Positions 1 to 8,927 of a stretch of 64,000 bases of DNA are shown one piece after another. The stretch spans positions 558,001 to 622,000 of the forward strand of contig NZ_JAKIHP010000001.1 of assembly GCF_021608265.1 (NCBI RefSeq). Reading direction: 5' to 3'. The position numbers and the translations under genes are program-made. This DNA comes from Flavobacterium wongokense (GTDB taxonomy: Bacteria; Bacteroidota; Bacteroidia; Flavobacteriales; Flavobacteriaceae). The notes under the pieces are model-generated. The model searched no databases. It was not told the DNA's origin and saw only the letters and a list, made by a program, of their open reading frames with translations. Every line of letters begins with the position of its first letter. Position 1 is the stretch's first letter.

Positions 1-1665
1 TGCCCTACAAATCCTGGAGATACCGTTACGGTCTTATTCAATTCATTTAGTACCGAAGCCACTTGGGATGCTTTATATGTTTTTGATGGAAACTCAATAG
101 CCGCGGCACAAATTCCGAGTTCCAATCCGGCAGGGAATGTTCCTGGTGGTTTGGCTGGCGGTTTTTGGGGCAATGTAACTCCTGGCCCATTTACCTCGTC
201 AAGCCCTGATGGCTGCCTGACTTTCCGATTTAGGATGGATGGCTCTGTCACTTATCCTGGCTGGGTTGCCGATGTCATCTGTACGCCAAATCCGGGCAAA
301 GTGATTTTAGTCGCTTTTGTGGATGCAAACAACAATGGCGTTAAGGAAACAAGTGAGTTGTTATTTCCAAATGGAAACTTTATTTACCAGCAAAACAATA
401 ACGGAACAAATATAAATGGCTATTCGCCATCAGGCCAATATGTTTTGTATGATAACAATACTTCAAATACGTATGATTTCAGTTATCAGCTCCAATCTCA
501 ATTTGCCCCTTATTATGATTCGGGCACCACAACCTTTAACGATATCTCTGTTGGAACCACAACCCAAATTTTGTATTTCCCGGTTCTCTTAACGCAAACC
601 TATAATGATGTGTCAATTTCATTGGCACCTTATGTCGCTCCAAGACCAGGATATACGTATCTGAACCAAATCAGGTATAAAAATCGCGGAATTGCAACAA
701 CCAACGGAAGCATTACCTTTACCAAACCTCCACAGATAAATACATTTACCGTATATCCACAAACAGGCATCGTAATGAATCCGACCGGATTTACTTATAA
801 CTTTACCAATCTTCTGCCAAATGAAACCAGGATATTGAATGTTACGATGGACGTTCCTTTGGTTCCAATCGTAAATGCAAATGACCTGCTTACTGACAGT
901 GTTACCATTTCGGCACCAGCCAATGATATCGATTTGACCAACAATTCAAGCTCCAATTCGCAGATTGTAGTCAACTCACTTGACCCGAATGACAAAATGG
1001 AATCACGTGGAAAAACCATTCCGTTTGACAGTTTCGCTCCTGATGATTATTTCTTTTACACCATCCGATTCCAAAATAACGGAACTGCAAATGCAATTGA
1101 TGTAAGAATTGAGGATCTGCTCAATGCACAAATAGATGAAACTACAGTACAAATGGTCGCCTCAAGCCATGAGTACACGATGAAAAGAATCAATAATCAA
1201 TTGGTTTGGGATTTCAAAAACATATTCCTGAACATGGCAAGTGTTAATGAAGCCGGAAGTAGAGGTTATGTTCAGTTCAAGGTGAAATTGAAACCCGGAT
1301 TCCAGGCCGGAGATATCATTCCGAATAATGCATTCATTTATTTTGATTCCAACCCGGCAATTGTTACGGCTACTTTCAACAGTAAATTTATAGTACCGTT
1401 AAGTGTTGCTGATTTTGATTCCGATAGTTTGGTTTTATATCCAAACCCTGCGACCAATTTGGTTCAGGTTGATATGGTAAACACGAACGAACAATTGAAA
1501 AGAGTCGTATTCTATGACCTTCTTGGAAAAGCTGTAAAAACAGTTTCAACAATTGCAACTCAAAGCCTGGGCATCGATGTTTCCGATTTGTCAAAAGGCG
1601 TTTATTTGGTAGAAATTGTTTCAGAGAGCAATCTGAAACTCACTAAAAAACTAATCATCCAATAA
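1..1665 (+). CDS. T9SS type A sorting-domain protein (5' end outside window)
   Basis: Partial gene: the reading frame is open from base 1, so the start and signal peptide lie outside the window. The first ~90 residues match the CUB-like segment of the downstream paralogue (shared STEAT.DAL and GGFWGN.PGPF words). A middle part carries a DANNNG-type metal-binding-like stretch, followed by repeated DUF11-like beta domains (SLDPNDKMES, YFFYTIRFQNNGTANA). The C-terminus is a type A sorting domain: LYPNPATNLVQV, then YDLLGKAV, then LSKGVYLVEI, ending KKLIIQ. Such proteins are exported by Sec and then by the type IX system, and are released or anchored at the surface. Function beyond a secreted, possibly adhesive protein cannot be read. 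It lies upstream of and co-oriented with its paralogue at 1812, with a terminator between them. Confidence 0.85.
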   Translation, partial: CPTNPGDTVTVLFNSFSTEATWDALYVFDGNSIAAAQIPSSNPAGNVPGGLAGGFWGNVTPGPFTSSSPDGCLTFRFRMDGSVTYPGWVADVICTPNPGKVILVAFVDANNNGVKETSELLFPNGNFIYQQNNNGTNINGYSPSGQYVLYDNNTSNTYDFSYQLQSQFAPYYDSGTTTFNDISVGTTTQILYFPVLLTQTYNDVSISLAPYVAPRPGYTYLNQIRYKNRGIATTNGSITFTKPPQINTFTVYPQTGIVMNPTGFTYNFTNLLPNETRILNVTMDVPLVPIVNANDLLTDSVTISAPANDIDLTNNSSSNSQIVVNSLDPNDKMESRGKTIPFDSFAPDDYFFYTIRFQNNGTANAIDVRIEDLLNAQIDETTVQMVASSHEYTMKRINNQLVWDFKNIFLNMASVNEAGSRGYVQFKVKLKPGFQAGDIIPNNAFIYFDSNPAIVTATFNSKFIVPLSVADFDSDSLVLYPNPATNLVQVDMVNTNEQLKRVVFYDLLGKAVKTVSTIATQSLGIDVSDLSKGVYLVEIVSESNLKLTKKLIIQ

Positions 1666-1671
1666 TAGAAA

Positions 1672-1697
1672 AGCCCAGTATCAATCTGGGTTTTTTT
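1672..1697 (+). terminator. Rho-independent terminator
   Basis: Arms AGCCCAG and CTGGGTT around a short loop are followed by a run of T. It sits 7 bases after the stop codon of the first secreted protein, so the two paralogous genes are separate transcription units. Confidence 0.8.
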
Positions 1698-1781
1698 ATA
1701 ACTATTTGTTATACTGCAAAATAATCATTCTAAATAATCTAAAACCTTGTCATTTTTTATTCAAAGCATCCAAAAAAAATC

Positions 1782-1789
1782 TATATTTG
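1782..1789 (+). promoter_or_regulatory. Bacteroidetes -7 promoter box (TATATTTG)
   Basis: Exact match to TAnnTTTG, 22 bases before the ATG at 1812. It lies immediately before an in-frame ATG at 1791, so transcription would begin at or after that codon; this is why 1812 is preferred as the start. No convincing -33 TTG at the usual distance was found. Confidence 0.6.
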
Positions 1790-1811
1790 AATGTCTATAA
1801 ACCAACAAAAC

Positions 1812-4751
1812 ATGAAAAAAACTTTACTCTTAGCATTTGTCTTTTCTGTAGGATTATTTAGCTTAGGCTATTCACAAGGATGCGGAACCACTTTTACCGA
1901 TCCAGGAGGAGATGCAAATTATGCCAACAACACCGACTACACCATAACCATTTGCCCAGATAGTCCGGGAGATATGGTAACGGTGACCTTTACAACATTT
2001 TCTACAGAAGCGACTTATGATGCTTTATATGTTTATGATGGAAATACTACAACCGCTCCACAAATTCTAAGCACAAATCCAGCAGCAAATGTACCTGGTT
2101 CTGTGGCTGGAGGATTTTGGGGCAATGCAATTCCAGGTCCTTTTACAGCAACAAGCGCTACTGGCTGTTTAACTTTCCGATTCAGAAGCGATGGCAGCGT
2201 TAATGCAACTGGCTGGATTGCAAATGTTACCTGTGCGCCTCCACCTAGTTGCCCTGCACCACTTGATGTGATAGCAAGTGCCCCAACCTTAAACAGCATA
2301 ACCTTAAACTGGTATGATACCGTTTCGACTTCATGGGAAGTTCTTGCGTTGCCATTTGGCACAACACCATCTCCAACTGCTACTGGTCAAACAGTAACTA
2401 CAAATCCTTTTACGGTAACGGGCCTTACACAAGGAACCGGTTATAGTTTTTATGTAAGGGCAAATTGTGCTGCCGGAGACAAAAGTTTTTGGTCGTTAAG
2501 GGCAAACGCATATACTTTAATTGCAAATGATGATTGTTCAACTGCCTTGACCGTTCCTGTTGGTGGCCGAAACTGCACCCAACCTGTTGTTGGTAGTTTA
2601 ACTGGTGCAACAGCATCTACTGATCCTATAACTTGTACAACAGGAATTGCTGATGATGATGTGTGGTTCAAATTTGTGGCTACCAATCCAACCTTAAACG
2701 TAACACTCAGCAATGTTGCAGGGACGACTCCAAATTTAAATATGGTAATTTATTCAGGAGCGTGCAATTCACTTAATCAAATCCATTGTGGCACCGGAAA
2801 CAGCCTTTATGCAACCTTGTCTAATTTGACCGTTGGAAACACTTATTATGTGAGGGTCTATTCTATACTGGAAACCCCACAGACAGTCACTTTCAATGTG
2901 TGCATTACCATTCCTTCTACTTGTGCTGATAGTGAATCTATTTGTGGCGTAAATAATTACAGCAATACAACAGGAGTTCCTAGTTTAGGGCCTATTGGCT
3001 GCTTAAGCACCACTCCAAATCCAACTTACTTCACTCTTAAGATAGCTGGTACAGGTCCTGTAAACTTATTGTTAACCCAGTCAACCTTTAACACTACAAC
3101 TCCAAATCTTGATGTAGATTACGCGGCCTGGGGACCATTTGCGACGCGTGATGAAGGGTGTGCTGCCATTAGTGGTGGCCAGGCTCCGGGAATTGGAGTC
3201 CCAGTTTCCATAACAACAGGTTGCAGCTATTCTGCAGCTCCAACTGAAATTTTAAATATTGCGAATGCTCAGGCAGGACAATATTATATCATCTTAATTA
3301 CAAACTTCAGCAATCAGGCAGGATACATCAATGTATCGCAATCGAATGTAAATGAAGCCGGAGCCGGAAGTATTGATTGCTCAGGCATCAGGTTAAATGC
3401 TTTTGTGGATACAAATGCAAACGGAACGCAGGATAGCGGAGAGGTCAATTTTCCTTTAGGCCAGTTTCACTATGAATTGAATAATAATGGAAACCCACAT
3501 GCCATTACAGCTCCTACAGGTTCTTATATACTTTACGACCAGATTCCGGGCAATTTCTATAATCTTTCCTATACGATCAACAGCGATTTTGGTGCACAAT
3601 ACACCACTCCAACTGGTTTCAACAATGTAAGTGTTGCAACGGGAATGATGACAACCTATAATTTTCCGGTTACGATTGTACAAAGCTATGCCGATTTAGG
3701 AGTTACCATAGTTCCTCAAAGCTCGCCTCGTGCAGGATCAACCTACACCGTCAAAATAATTTATACGAATAACGGCAATCAGACACTTCCAACCGGAGTC
3801 CTGACTTTTAATAATAATGTTGGAACATCGATTACCAATATTTCACAGGCTGGTACAACACCAATAACAAATGGCTTTACTTATATTTTCAACAATCTAT
3901 TGCCTTACGAAACCCGAACCATCATTGTGACCATTTCGGTTCCTCCAATTCCAACTGTTTCGTTAGGCCAGTTGCTTACTGATACCGTTTCAATAGTTCC
4001 TCCTTCTGGTGATATTGTTGCCAATAATAATTCAAGCAGCGTTACACAGGCTGTTGTGGGTTCGTATGATCCAAATGATAAGGTTGAAGGACATGGTGAA
4101 AAAATCTTGATTACATCATTTACATCCAACGATTACCTTGAATACACCATTCGATTTGAAAATAGTGGTACAGCCGGTGCTTTGGACATATTGGTTAATG
4201 ATGTTTTAGACAGCCAATTGGACGAAACCACTTTAGTGATGCTGGCTGCCAGCCATAGTTACACGCTTGATCGCCTGGGTAATAATTTAACCTGGAAATT
4301 CAATAACATCCAACTTCCTGTTTCTATTCCTGACACGGATACCGGAAAAGGATTCATCAAATTCAAAATCAAACCAAAACCTGGCTATGCTGCTGGTGAT
4401 ATAATTCCAAATACTGCTGATATCTTTTTTGATTCGAATCCGGCAATTGTTACCAATACCTTTAATACCGAATTTGTAACATCTTTAGGAATTGGTTTGT
4501 TTACCGAAAATTCGATTATCCTGTATCCAAATCCAACGCACAATTTGGTTCAGGTTGCGTTAAACAATAGCACTGAAATTATAGAAAGCATAATGATCTA
4601 TGATATTTTGGGCAAAACAGTAAGCCTGACTTCCAATGTCGCTTCAAATCAGTCAACAATTGATGTAAGCAATCTTTCAAAAGGAGTTTACCTGGTAGAG
4701 GTCTCTACGCAAACCCATTTGAAACAAATCAAGAAACTGATTATCCAATAA
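1812..4751 (+). CDS. Large T9SS type A sorting-domain protein with CUB-like and FN3 domains
   Basis: About 979 aa from the chosen start, which places MKKTLLLAFVFSVGLFSLGYSQ as a clean Sec signal peptide; the in-frame ATG at 1791 lies at the expected transcript start. Order of parts: signal peptide; CUB-like domain (~25-140); fibronectin-III-like domain (~145-230, CPAP start and GTGYSFYVRA end); pre-peptidase-like beta domain beginning NDDCSTAL (~240-370); a second cysteine-containing beta domain; DUF11-like repeats (YDPNDKVEGHG, LEYTIRFENSGTAGA); and a type A sorting domain (LYPNPTHNLVQV, IDVSNLSKGVYLVEV, KKLIIQ). Predicted to be secreted by the type IX system. It is a longer paralogue of the gene upstream and differs mainly by the inserted FN3/pre-peptidase block. 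The ligand is unknown. Confidence 0.85.
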   Translation: MKKTLLLAFVFSVGLFSLGYSQGCGTTFTDPGGDANYANNTDYTITICPDSPGDMVTVTFTTFSTEATYDALYVYDGNTTTAPQILSTNPAANVPGSVAGGFWGNAIPGPFTATSATGCLTFRFRSDGSVNATGWIANVTCAPPPSCPAPLDVIASAPTLNSITLNWYDTVSTSWEVLALPFGTTPSPTATGQTVTTNPFTVTGLTQGTGYSFYVRANCAAGDKSFWSLRANAYTLIANDDCSTALTVPVGGRNCTQPVVGSLTGATASTDPITCTTGIADDDVWFKFVATNPTLNVTLSNVAGTTPNLNMVIYSGACNSLNQIHCGTGNSLYATLSNLTVGNTYYVRVYSILETPQTVTFNVCITIPSTCADSESICGVNNYSNTTGVPSLGPIGCLSTTPNPTYFTLKIAGTGPVNLLLTQSTFNTTTPNLDVDYAAWGPFATRDEGCAAISGGQAPGIGVPVSITTGCSYSAAPTEILNIANAQAGQYYIILITNFSNQAGYINVSQSNVNEAGAGSIDCSGIRLNAFVDTNANGTQDSGEVNFPLGQFHYELNNNGNPHAITAPTGSYILYDQIPGNFYNLSYTINSDFGAQYTTPTGFNNVSVATGMMTTYNFPVTIVQSYADLGVTIVPQSSPRAGSTYTVKIIYTNNGNQTLPTGVLTFNNNVGTSITNISQAGTTPITNGFTYIFNNLLPYETRTIIVTISVPPIPTVSLGQLLTDTVSIVPPSGDIVANNNSSSVTQAVVGSYDPNDKVEGHGEKILITSFTSNDYLEYTIRFENSGTAGALDILVNDVLDSQLDETTLVMLAASHSYTLDRLGNNLTWKFNNIQLPVSIPDTDTGKGFIKFKIKPKPGYAAGDIIPNTADIFFDSNPAIVTNTFNTEFVTSLGIGLFTENSIILYPNPTHNLVQVALNNSTEIIESIMIYDILGKTVSLTSNVASNQSTIDVSNLSKGVYLVEVSTQTHLKQIKKLIIQ

Positions 4752-4752
4752 T

Positions 4753-4784
4753 AAAAAAGTCCCGAATGATCGGGACTTTTTTTT
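4753..4784. terminator. Bidirectional terminator
   Basis: Near-perfect palindrome: AAAAAAGTCCCG, a short loop, CGGGACTTTTTTTT. It lies between the convergent stop codons of the secreted-protein gene and tspO, and the tspO stop overlaps its T-run. It can serve both strands. Confidence 0.85.
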
Positions 4785-5253
4785 ATCTGTTCAACCACCA
4801 AATACTGGCATTGAGGATAGTCGCAAAACTCACCCATGCCAGATACGGAATCAATAAAAAGCCGGCTAATTTGTCAATTCGTTTGAACTGGTTATAGGTT
4901 TCGAATATCATCAATAAAAGCAGTACAATTTCAATTAAGGCTAAAAGCGGATTGTGCAAACCAAAGAAAAGGTAAGACCAAATCACATTCAATGCAAACT
5001 GGATTGCAAAAAAACCAAGCGCCTTTTTTACCGTTTTCTCATCGGAATCACTCGTCCAGACTAAACCTGCGGCGATTCCCATCATAATGTAAAGCAAGGT
5101 CCAAACCGGTGCAAAAATCCAGTTTGGCGGATTAAAAACGGGCTTTACCAATGTTGGATACCAGGTAGTGATGCTATCCCGCGTAACCATTCCCGACAGA
5201 TAACCCAAAGTTGTACAAACAACAACCAGCAGTATTATTTTTAAGATTTTCAT
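4783..5253 (-). CDS. tspO: TspO/MBR family membrane protein
   Basis: 156 aa, the usual TspO length, with five hydrophobic segments. The family signature is clear: WYPTLVKPVFNPPNWIFAPVW followed by TLLYIMMGIAAGLVW, and later NVIWSYLFFGL and YLAWVSFATILNASIWWLN. TspO is an inner-membrane protein that binds porphyrins and related ligands and is linked to tetrapyrrole and stress responses; its exact role in flavobacteria is not settled. It is transcribed away from mvaD and has its own -7 box (5272-5279). Confidence 0.93.
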   Translation of the reverse strand: MKILKIILLVVVCTTLGYLSGMVTRDSITTWYPTLVKPVFNPPNWIFAPVWTLLYIMMGIAAGLVWTSDSDEKTVKKALGFFAIQFALNVIWSYLFFGLHNPLLALIEIVLLLLMIFETYNQFKRIDKLAGFLLIPYLAWVSFATILNASIWWLNR

Positions 5254-5271
5254 ACAAGTGTTTTATAAAGT

Positions 5272-5279
5272 CAAATATA
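5272..5279 (-). promoter_or_regulatory. -7 promoter box of tspO (TATATTTG, minus strand)
   Basis: CAAATATA on the plus strand reads TATATTTG on the minus strand, an exact TAnnTTTG match 19 bases before the tspO start codon. Confidence 0.55.
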
Positions 5280-5315
5280 CTAAACGATTGTCGGTTTGTT
5301 TTTATAAAATATCAG

Positions 5316-5342
5316 TTGTTTTTTATAAAAAAAGTATCTTTG
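5316..5342 (+). promoter_or_regulatory. Promoter of mvaD-mvaK (TTG - 16 nt - TATCTTTG)
   Basis: -33 TTG at 5316-5318 and -7 box TATCTTTG at 5335-5342, 16 bases ahead of the mvaD ATG. The spacing is one base short of the usual range. Confidence 0.6.
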
Positions 5343-5358
5343 TTTAAAATTTCAAAAC

Positions 5359-6435
5359 ATGTCCGAAAAGGATTTTATTGCAAATCATCCAGCCACAATA
5401 GAAAATGGAAATTTTCAATGGAGCGCACCAAGTAATATTGCTTTGGTAAAATATTGGGGCAAAAAAGCAAACCAGATACCGGCGAATCCTTCCATCAGTT
5501 TTACATTGAATAATTGTAAAACCATCACCAAACTGGCTTTCGCCAAAAAAACGGAAACTGGAAACTTTTCTTTTGATTTACTTTTTGAAGGCAAACCCAA
5601 AGAAGATTTTAAGCCAAAAATCCAGAAGTTTTTGGAACGCATTGAAGTGTATTGCCCGTATCTGAAACAGTACCATCTTACGATTGATACCGAAAACACC
5701 TTTCCACACAGTTCGGGAATAGCCTCTTCCGCATCGGGAATGGCGGCCTTGTCGATGAACATTATGAGTTTGGAAAAAGCCTTGAACCCGGAAATGAGCG
5801 AAGAATATTTCTATCAAAAAGCATCTTTCCTGGCACGATTGGGCTCGGGAAGTGCCTGTAGAAGTGTCAAAGGAAGTGTTGTCGTTTGGGGAAACCATGC
5901 AGAAATTGAAGGCAGTTCTGATTTGTTTGGTGTAGCTTTGCCAACCAAAATCCACGATAATTTCAGCAATTACCAGGACACGATTTTGCTTGTTGATAAG
6001 GGAGAAAAACAGGTTTCAAGTACTGTTGGGCATGATTTGATGCACAATCATCCATTTGCCGAACAACGTTTTGCGCAGGCACATGAAAATCTTTCGGCAA
6101 TAAAAACTGTTTTAGAAACAGGAAACCTCGAAGACTTTATCAAAATTGTAGAAAGCGAAGCATTGACCCTACACACGATGATGATGACTTCAATGCCGTA
6201 TTTCATTTTGATGAAACCCAACACGCTGGAAATCATCAATCGTATTTGGAAGTTCAGGAATGAAACGAATATTCCTATATGTTTCACGCTCGATGCCGGT
6301 GCAAATGTCCATGTTTTATATCCCGAAAACGTTAGAGCAACTGTTTTGCAATTTATTAAGGACGAATTACTTGGCTATTGTCAAAATGGTCAGTATATTT
6401 GTGACGTAATTGGAACAGGATCAATTCAACTATGA
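5359..6435 (+). CDS. mvaD: Diphosphomevalonate decarboxylase
   Basis: 358 aa. Catalyses the ATP-dependent decarboxylation of mevalonate 5-diphosphate to isopentenyl diphosphate, the last step of the mevalonate route. Family marks: SNIALVKYWGK (residues 25-35), PANPSISFTL (41-50), the GHMP phosphate-binding loop HSSGIASSASGMAAL (117-131) and LGSGSACRSVKG (161-172). The start at 5359 follows a consensus promoter by 16 bases. The stop overlaps the start of the mevalonate kinase gene by four bases (ATGA), so the two are translationally coupled. It shares the locus with a UbiA prenyltransferase that would consume isoprenoid chains. Confidence 0.95.
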   Translation: MSEKDFIANHPATIENGNFQWSAPSNIALVKYWGKKANQIPANPSISFTLNNCKTITKLAFAKKTETGNFSFDLLFEGKPKEDFKPKIQKFLERIEVYCPYLKQYHLTIDTENTFPHSSGIASSASGMAALSMNIMSLEKALNPEMSEEYFYQKASFLARLGSGSACRSVKGSVVVWGNHAEIEGSSDLFGVALPTKIHDNFSNYQDTILLVDKGEKQVSSTVGHDLMHNHPFAEQRFAQAHENLSAIKTVLETGNLEDFIKIVESEALTLHTMMMTSMPYFILMKPNTLEIINRIWKFRNETNIPICFTLDAGANVHVLYPENVRATVLQFIKDELLGYCQNGQYICDVIGTGSIQL

Positions 6436-7370
6436 AAGGACCATTATTTTACTCAAAAATCCTTCTTTTCGGAGAATACGGAATCATCAAAGATTCTAAA
6501 GGTTTATCAATTCCCTATAATTTTTACAACGGTGCTCTTAAGGTGGATGAAAATCCGTCACAGGAAGCTGTAAAATCGAACGCAAGCTTAAAGCGTTTTG
6601 TAACTTATCTGGAGCAACTCCAAAAAGACCAACCCGAATTAGTGACTTTCAATTTAGCAGTTTTAAAAGCTGATGTTGAAAGGGGAATGTATTTTGATTC
6701 CAGCATTCCACAGGGATATGGTGTGGGTAGCAGCGGTGCTTTGGTAGCGGCTATTTATGACAAGTATGCCAACAACAAAATCACGGTTTTAGAGAATCTT
6801 ACCCGCGAAAAATTATTGCAGCTGAAAATGATTTTTTCTCAAATGGAATCGTTCTTCCATGGAAAAAGCTCAGGGCTTGACCCGTTGAACAGCTATTTGA
6901 GCATTCCAATCCTAATCAATTCCAAAGACAATATTGAGGCAACCGGAATTCCGTCACAAAGTGCTACCGGAAAAGGCGCTGTATTTTTGTTGGATTCAGG
7001 AATTGTAGGTGAAACGGCTCCAATGGTAAATATCTTCATGGAAAACCTAAAAGATCAGGGTTTCCGTAAAATGCTGAAAAACCAATTCGTAAAATATACC
7101 GATGCCTGCGTAGAGAACTTTCTTGGTGGCGACATAAAATCACTTTTAAAGAATACCAAACAATTGTCAAAAGTGGTTTTAAATAACTTCAAGCCGATGA
7201 TTCCGGAAGAGTTTCGTGGCGTTTGGCAACGCGGTATCGACACTAACGACTATTACCTGAAACTTTGTGGTTCTGGCGGTGGTGGTTATATTTTGGGCTT
7301 TACTGAAGATTTGGAAAAGGCAAAACAATCCCTTAAGGATTATAAACTGGAAGTCGTTTATCAATTCTAA
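6432..7370 (+). CDS. mvaK: Mevalonate kinase (GHMP family)
   Basis: 312 aa. GHMP-family kinase that phosphorylates mevalonate. Visible marks: SKILLFGEYGII near the N-terminus, the ATP-binding loop PQGYGVGSSGALVAAIYD (93-110), HGKSSGLDPLNSY (~143-155), and a C-terminal glycine motif LCGSGGGGYILGF. The ATG overlaps the mvaD stop by four bases, so it is the second gene of an operon. No phosphomevalonate kinase is present in this window. A shortage of family-specific signatures leaves a small chance that it acts on phosphomevalonate instead. Confidence 0.88.
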   Translation: MKGPLFYSKILLFGEYGIIKDSKGLSIPYNFYNGALKVDENPSQEAVKSNASLKRFVTYLEQLQKDQPELVTFNLAVLKADVERGMYFDSSIPQGYGVGSSGALVAAIYDKYANNKITVLENLTREKLLQLKMIFSQMESFFHGKSSGLDPLNSYLSIPILINSKDNIEATGIPSQSATGKGAVFLLDSGIVGETAPMVNIFMENLKDQGFRKMLKNQFVKYTDACVENFLGGDIKSLLKNTKQLSKVVLNNFKPMIPEEFRGVWQRGIDTNDYYLKLCGSGGGGYILGFTEDLEKAKQSLKDYKLEVVYQF

Positions 7371-7382
7371 TTGCCGTTAGTC

Positions 7383-7448
7383 TAGAAAATCGCAATTTGT
7401 TAGTCCTTTTTAAAAATAAAAAGCTAAATTAGTCATACCGATTTTCTA
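7383..7448. repeat. 10-bp inverted repeat upstream of the histidine kinase gene
   Basis: TAGAAAATCG at 7383-7392 and CGATTTTCTA at 7439-7448 are perfect inverted copies separated by 46 bases, within the mvaK-kinase intergenic gap. No T-run follows, so this does not look like a terminator; it could bind a regulator or close a loop. Weak evidence. Confidence 0.3.
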
Positions 7449-7460
7449 ACCAGAAATTGT

Positions 7461-8885
7461 ATGGCTAAAAAACTAACCCTTAAGAAGATAAAACTCCCAA
7501 AAGTTTTGATTCTTTTGAGCGTTATTTTTATATCATGTACCGCACTGATTGTCATCAATTATTTTACCATCAAGATTTTATCGGCAAACCGTGCTTATGT
7601 CAATGGCGAATCCCATTATTCCAAAGGCCAGAAAGATGCAGCCCGTCATCTTATTACCTATATCTGCAATGAAGATCCGTTGCAGTGGGCATCATTTAAA
7701 AAACAATTAAGCGTAAATCAGTCTGATGGTCACGCACGTGTGCATTTAACCAATCACAGCAGCATTGACACTATTAAAAAGGATTTGCGTGGCGGTCACA
7801 ACCATGAAGATGATTTGGATGACATGATTTGGCTTTTCCAGAATTTCAACCAGATTTCCTTCTTTAAAAAAGCCATCGGCGAATGGGAGAAAGGCGATGC
7901 TTTGATTGATCAGTTCAATGCACTTGGAAATAAAATCCATACCCAAGTCCAAAATGGCCATCTTGATGAAATCTCCCGGAAAAGATTCCTTTCGCAAATC
8001 AACAGCATCAGCGACAAACTTACCGTAAATTCAAGGAATTTTTCGGGCGCACTTGGAGAAGGTACGCGTGAAATAAAAAATTATCTCATTTACACCAATA
8101 TTTTTTTCATCCTGATTATCATTTGCACTGTCAGCCTTTATTATGCCATGATGGTTAAAAGGCTGATGCGTTCCCAGCACGAAATAGAATCCAAAAATGC
8201 CGATTTGCTGACTGCCAACAAAGAACTGGACCGCTTTGTTTACAGCGCTTCGCACGATTTGCGTTCCCCTATCAGTTCGTTAAAAGGATTGGTAACGATT
8301 TTAAAAACCGAAGAAGATCCTGAGGAAGTCAAAAGCTATCTGGCCATGATGGAAAGCGTGTTGAACAAACAAGACCAGTTCATCAAAGACATTATCGATT
8401 ACTCTAGGAATAAAAGAACAAAGGACGTCCTGAAACAGGTAAGTCTGGCCGAAATTGTCAAAGACGCAATTGAACAGCTTCAATACGCCGAAAACGTAAA
8501 GAAGATTACCATCGAAAAGGAATTGGCAGTAGACAAAGTCTTTAGCGACAATTTACGCCTCAAAATCATAGTCAACAATCTGTTGTCAAATGCCATCAAA
8601 TATGCCGATTTCTCCAAAGAGAAACCATTCATCGCCATCAAAACCTATCCTGCAGAAAATAATTTTATCATACAAATTGAGGACAACGGAATCGGCATCA
8701 ACAAACAATACCTGAACCGCATTTTTGAAATGTTCTTTGTGACCAATAAAAATAAAGGAACCGGATTGGGGCTTTACATTGTTAAGGAAGCCATCGAAAA
8801 CCTAAACGGCAACATTACCGTGGAATCCAAAATTAATGTCGGGACAAAATTTATCGTGACCATTCCTCTGCAAAACAAACCGTAA
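7461..8885 (+). CDS. Membrane sensor histidine kinase
   Basis: 474 aa. Two membrane helices (~16-38 and ~211-232) flank an extracytoplasmic domain of about 170 residues with no recognised ligand-binding motif. A short linker leads to a HisKA domain with phospho-accepting H265 in SASHDLRSP, then a HATPase domain: N-box NNLLSNAIKYA (N377), DNGIGI (408-413), GTGLGLYIV (433-441). No receiver domain and no adjacent response regulator, so its partner is encoded elsewhere. It sits between mvaK and the prenyltransferase, 90 bases after mvaK. Confidence 0.9.
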   Translation: MAKKLTLKKIKLPKVLILLSVIFISCTALIVINYFTIKILSANRAYVNGESHYSKGQKDAARHLITYICNEDPLQWASFKKQLSVNQSDGHARVHLTNHSSIDTIKKDLRGGHNHEDDLDDMIWLFQNFNQISFFKKAIGEWEKGDALIDQFNALGNKIHTQVQNGHLDEISRKRFLSQINSISDKLTVNSRNFSGALGEGTREIKNYLIYTNIFFILIIICTVSLYYAMMVKRLMRSQHEIESKNADLLTANKELDRFVYSASHDLRSPISSLKGLVTILKTEEDPEEVKSYLAMMESVLNKQDQFIKDIIDYSRNKRTKDVLKQVSLAEIVKDAIEQLQYAENVKKITIEKELAVDKVFSDNLRLKIIVNNLLSNAIKYADFSKEKPFIAIKTYPAENNFIIQIEDNGIGINKQYLNRIFEMFFVTNKNKGTGLGLYIVKEAIENLNGNITVESKINVGTKFIVTIPLQNKP

Positions 8886-8890
8886 TTGTG

Positions 8891-8898
8891 TACATTTG
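8891..8898 (+). promoter_or_regulatory. Possible -7 box (TACATTTG) for the prenyltransferase
   Basis: Exact TAnnTTTG match 29 bases before the ATG at 8928, inside the short gap after the kinase gene. No -33 TTG is evident. Confidence 0.4.
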
Positions 8899-8927
8899 GT
8901 TTTGAAAAGTATCAAATCAAAAACAAA

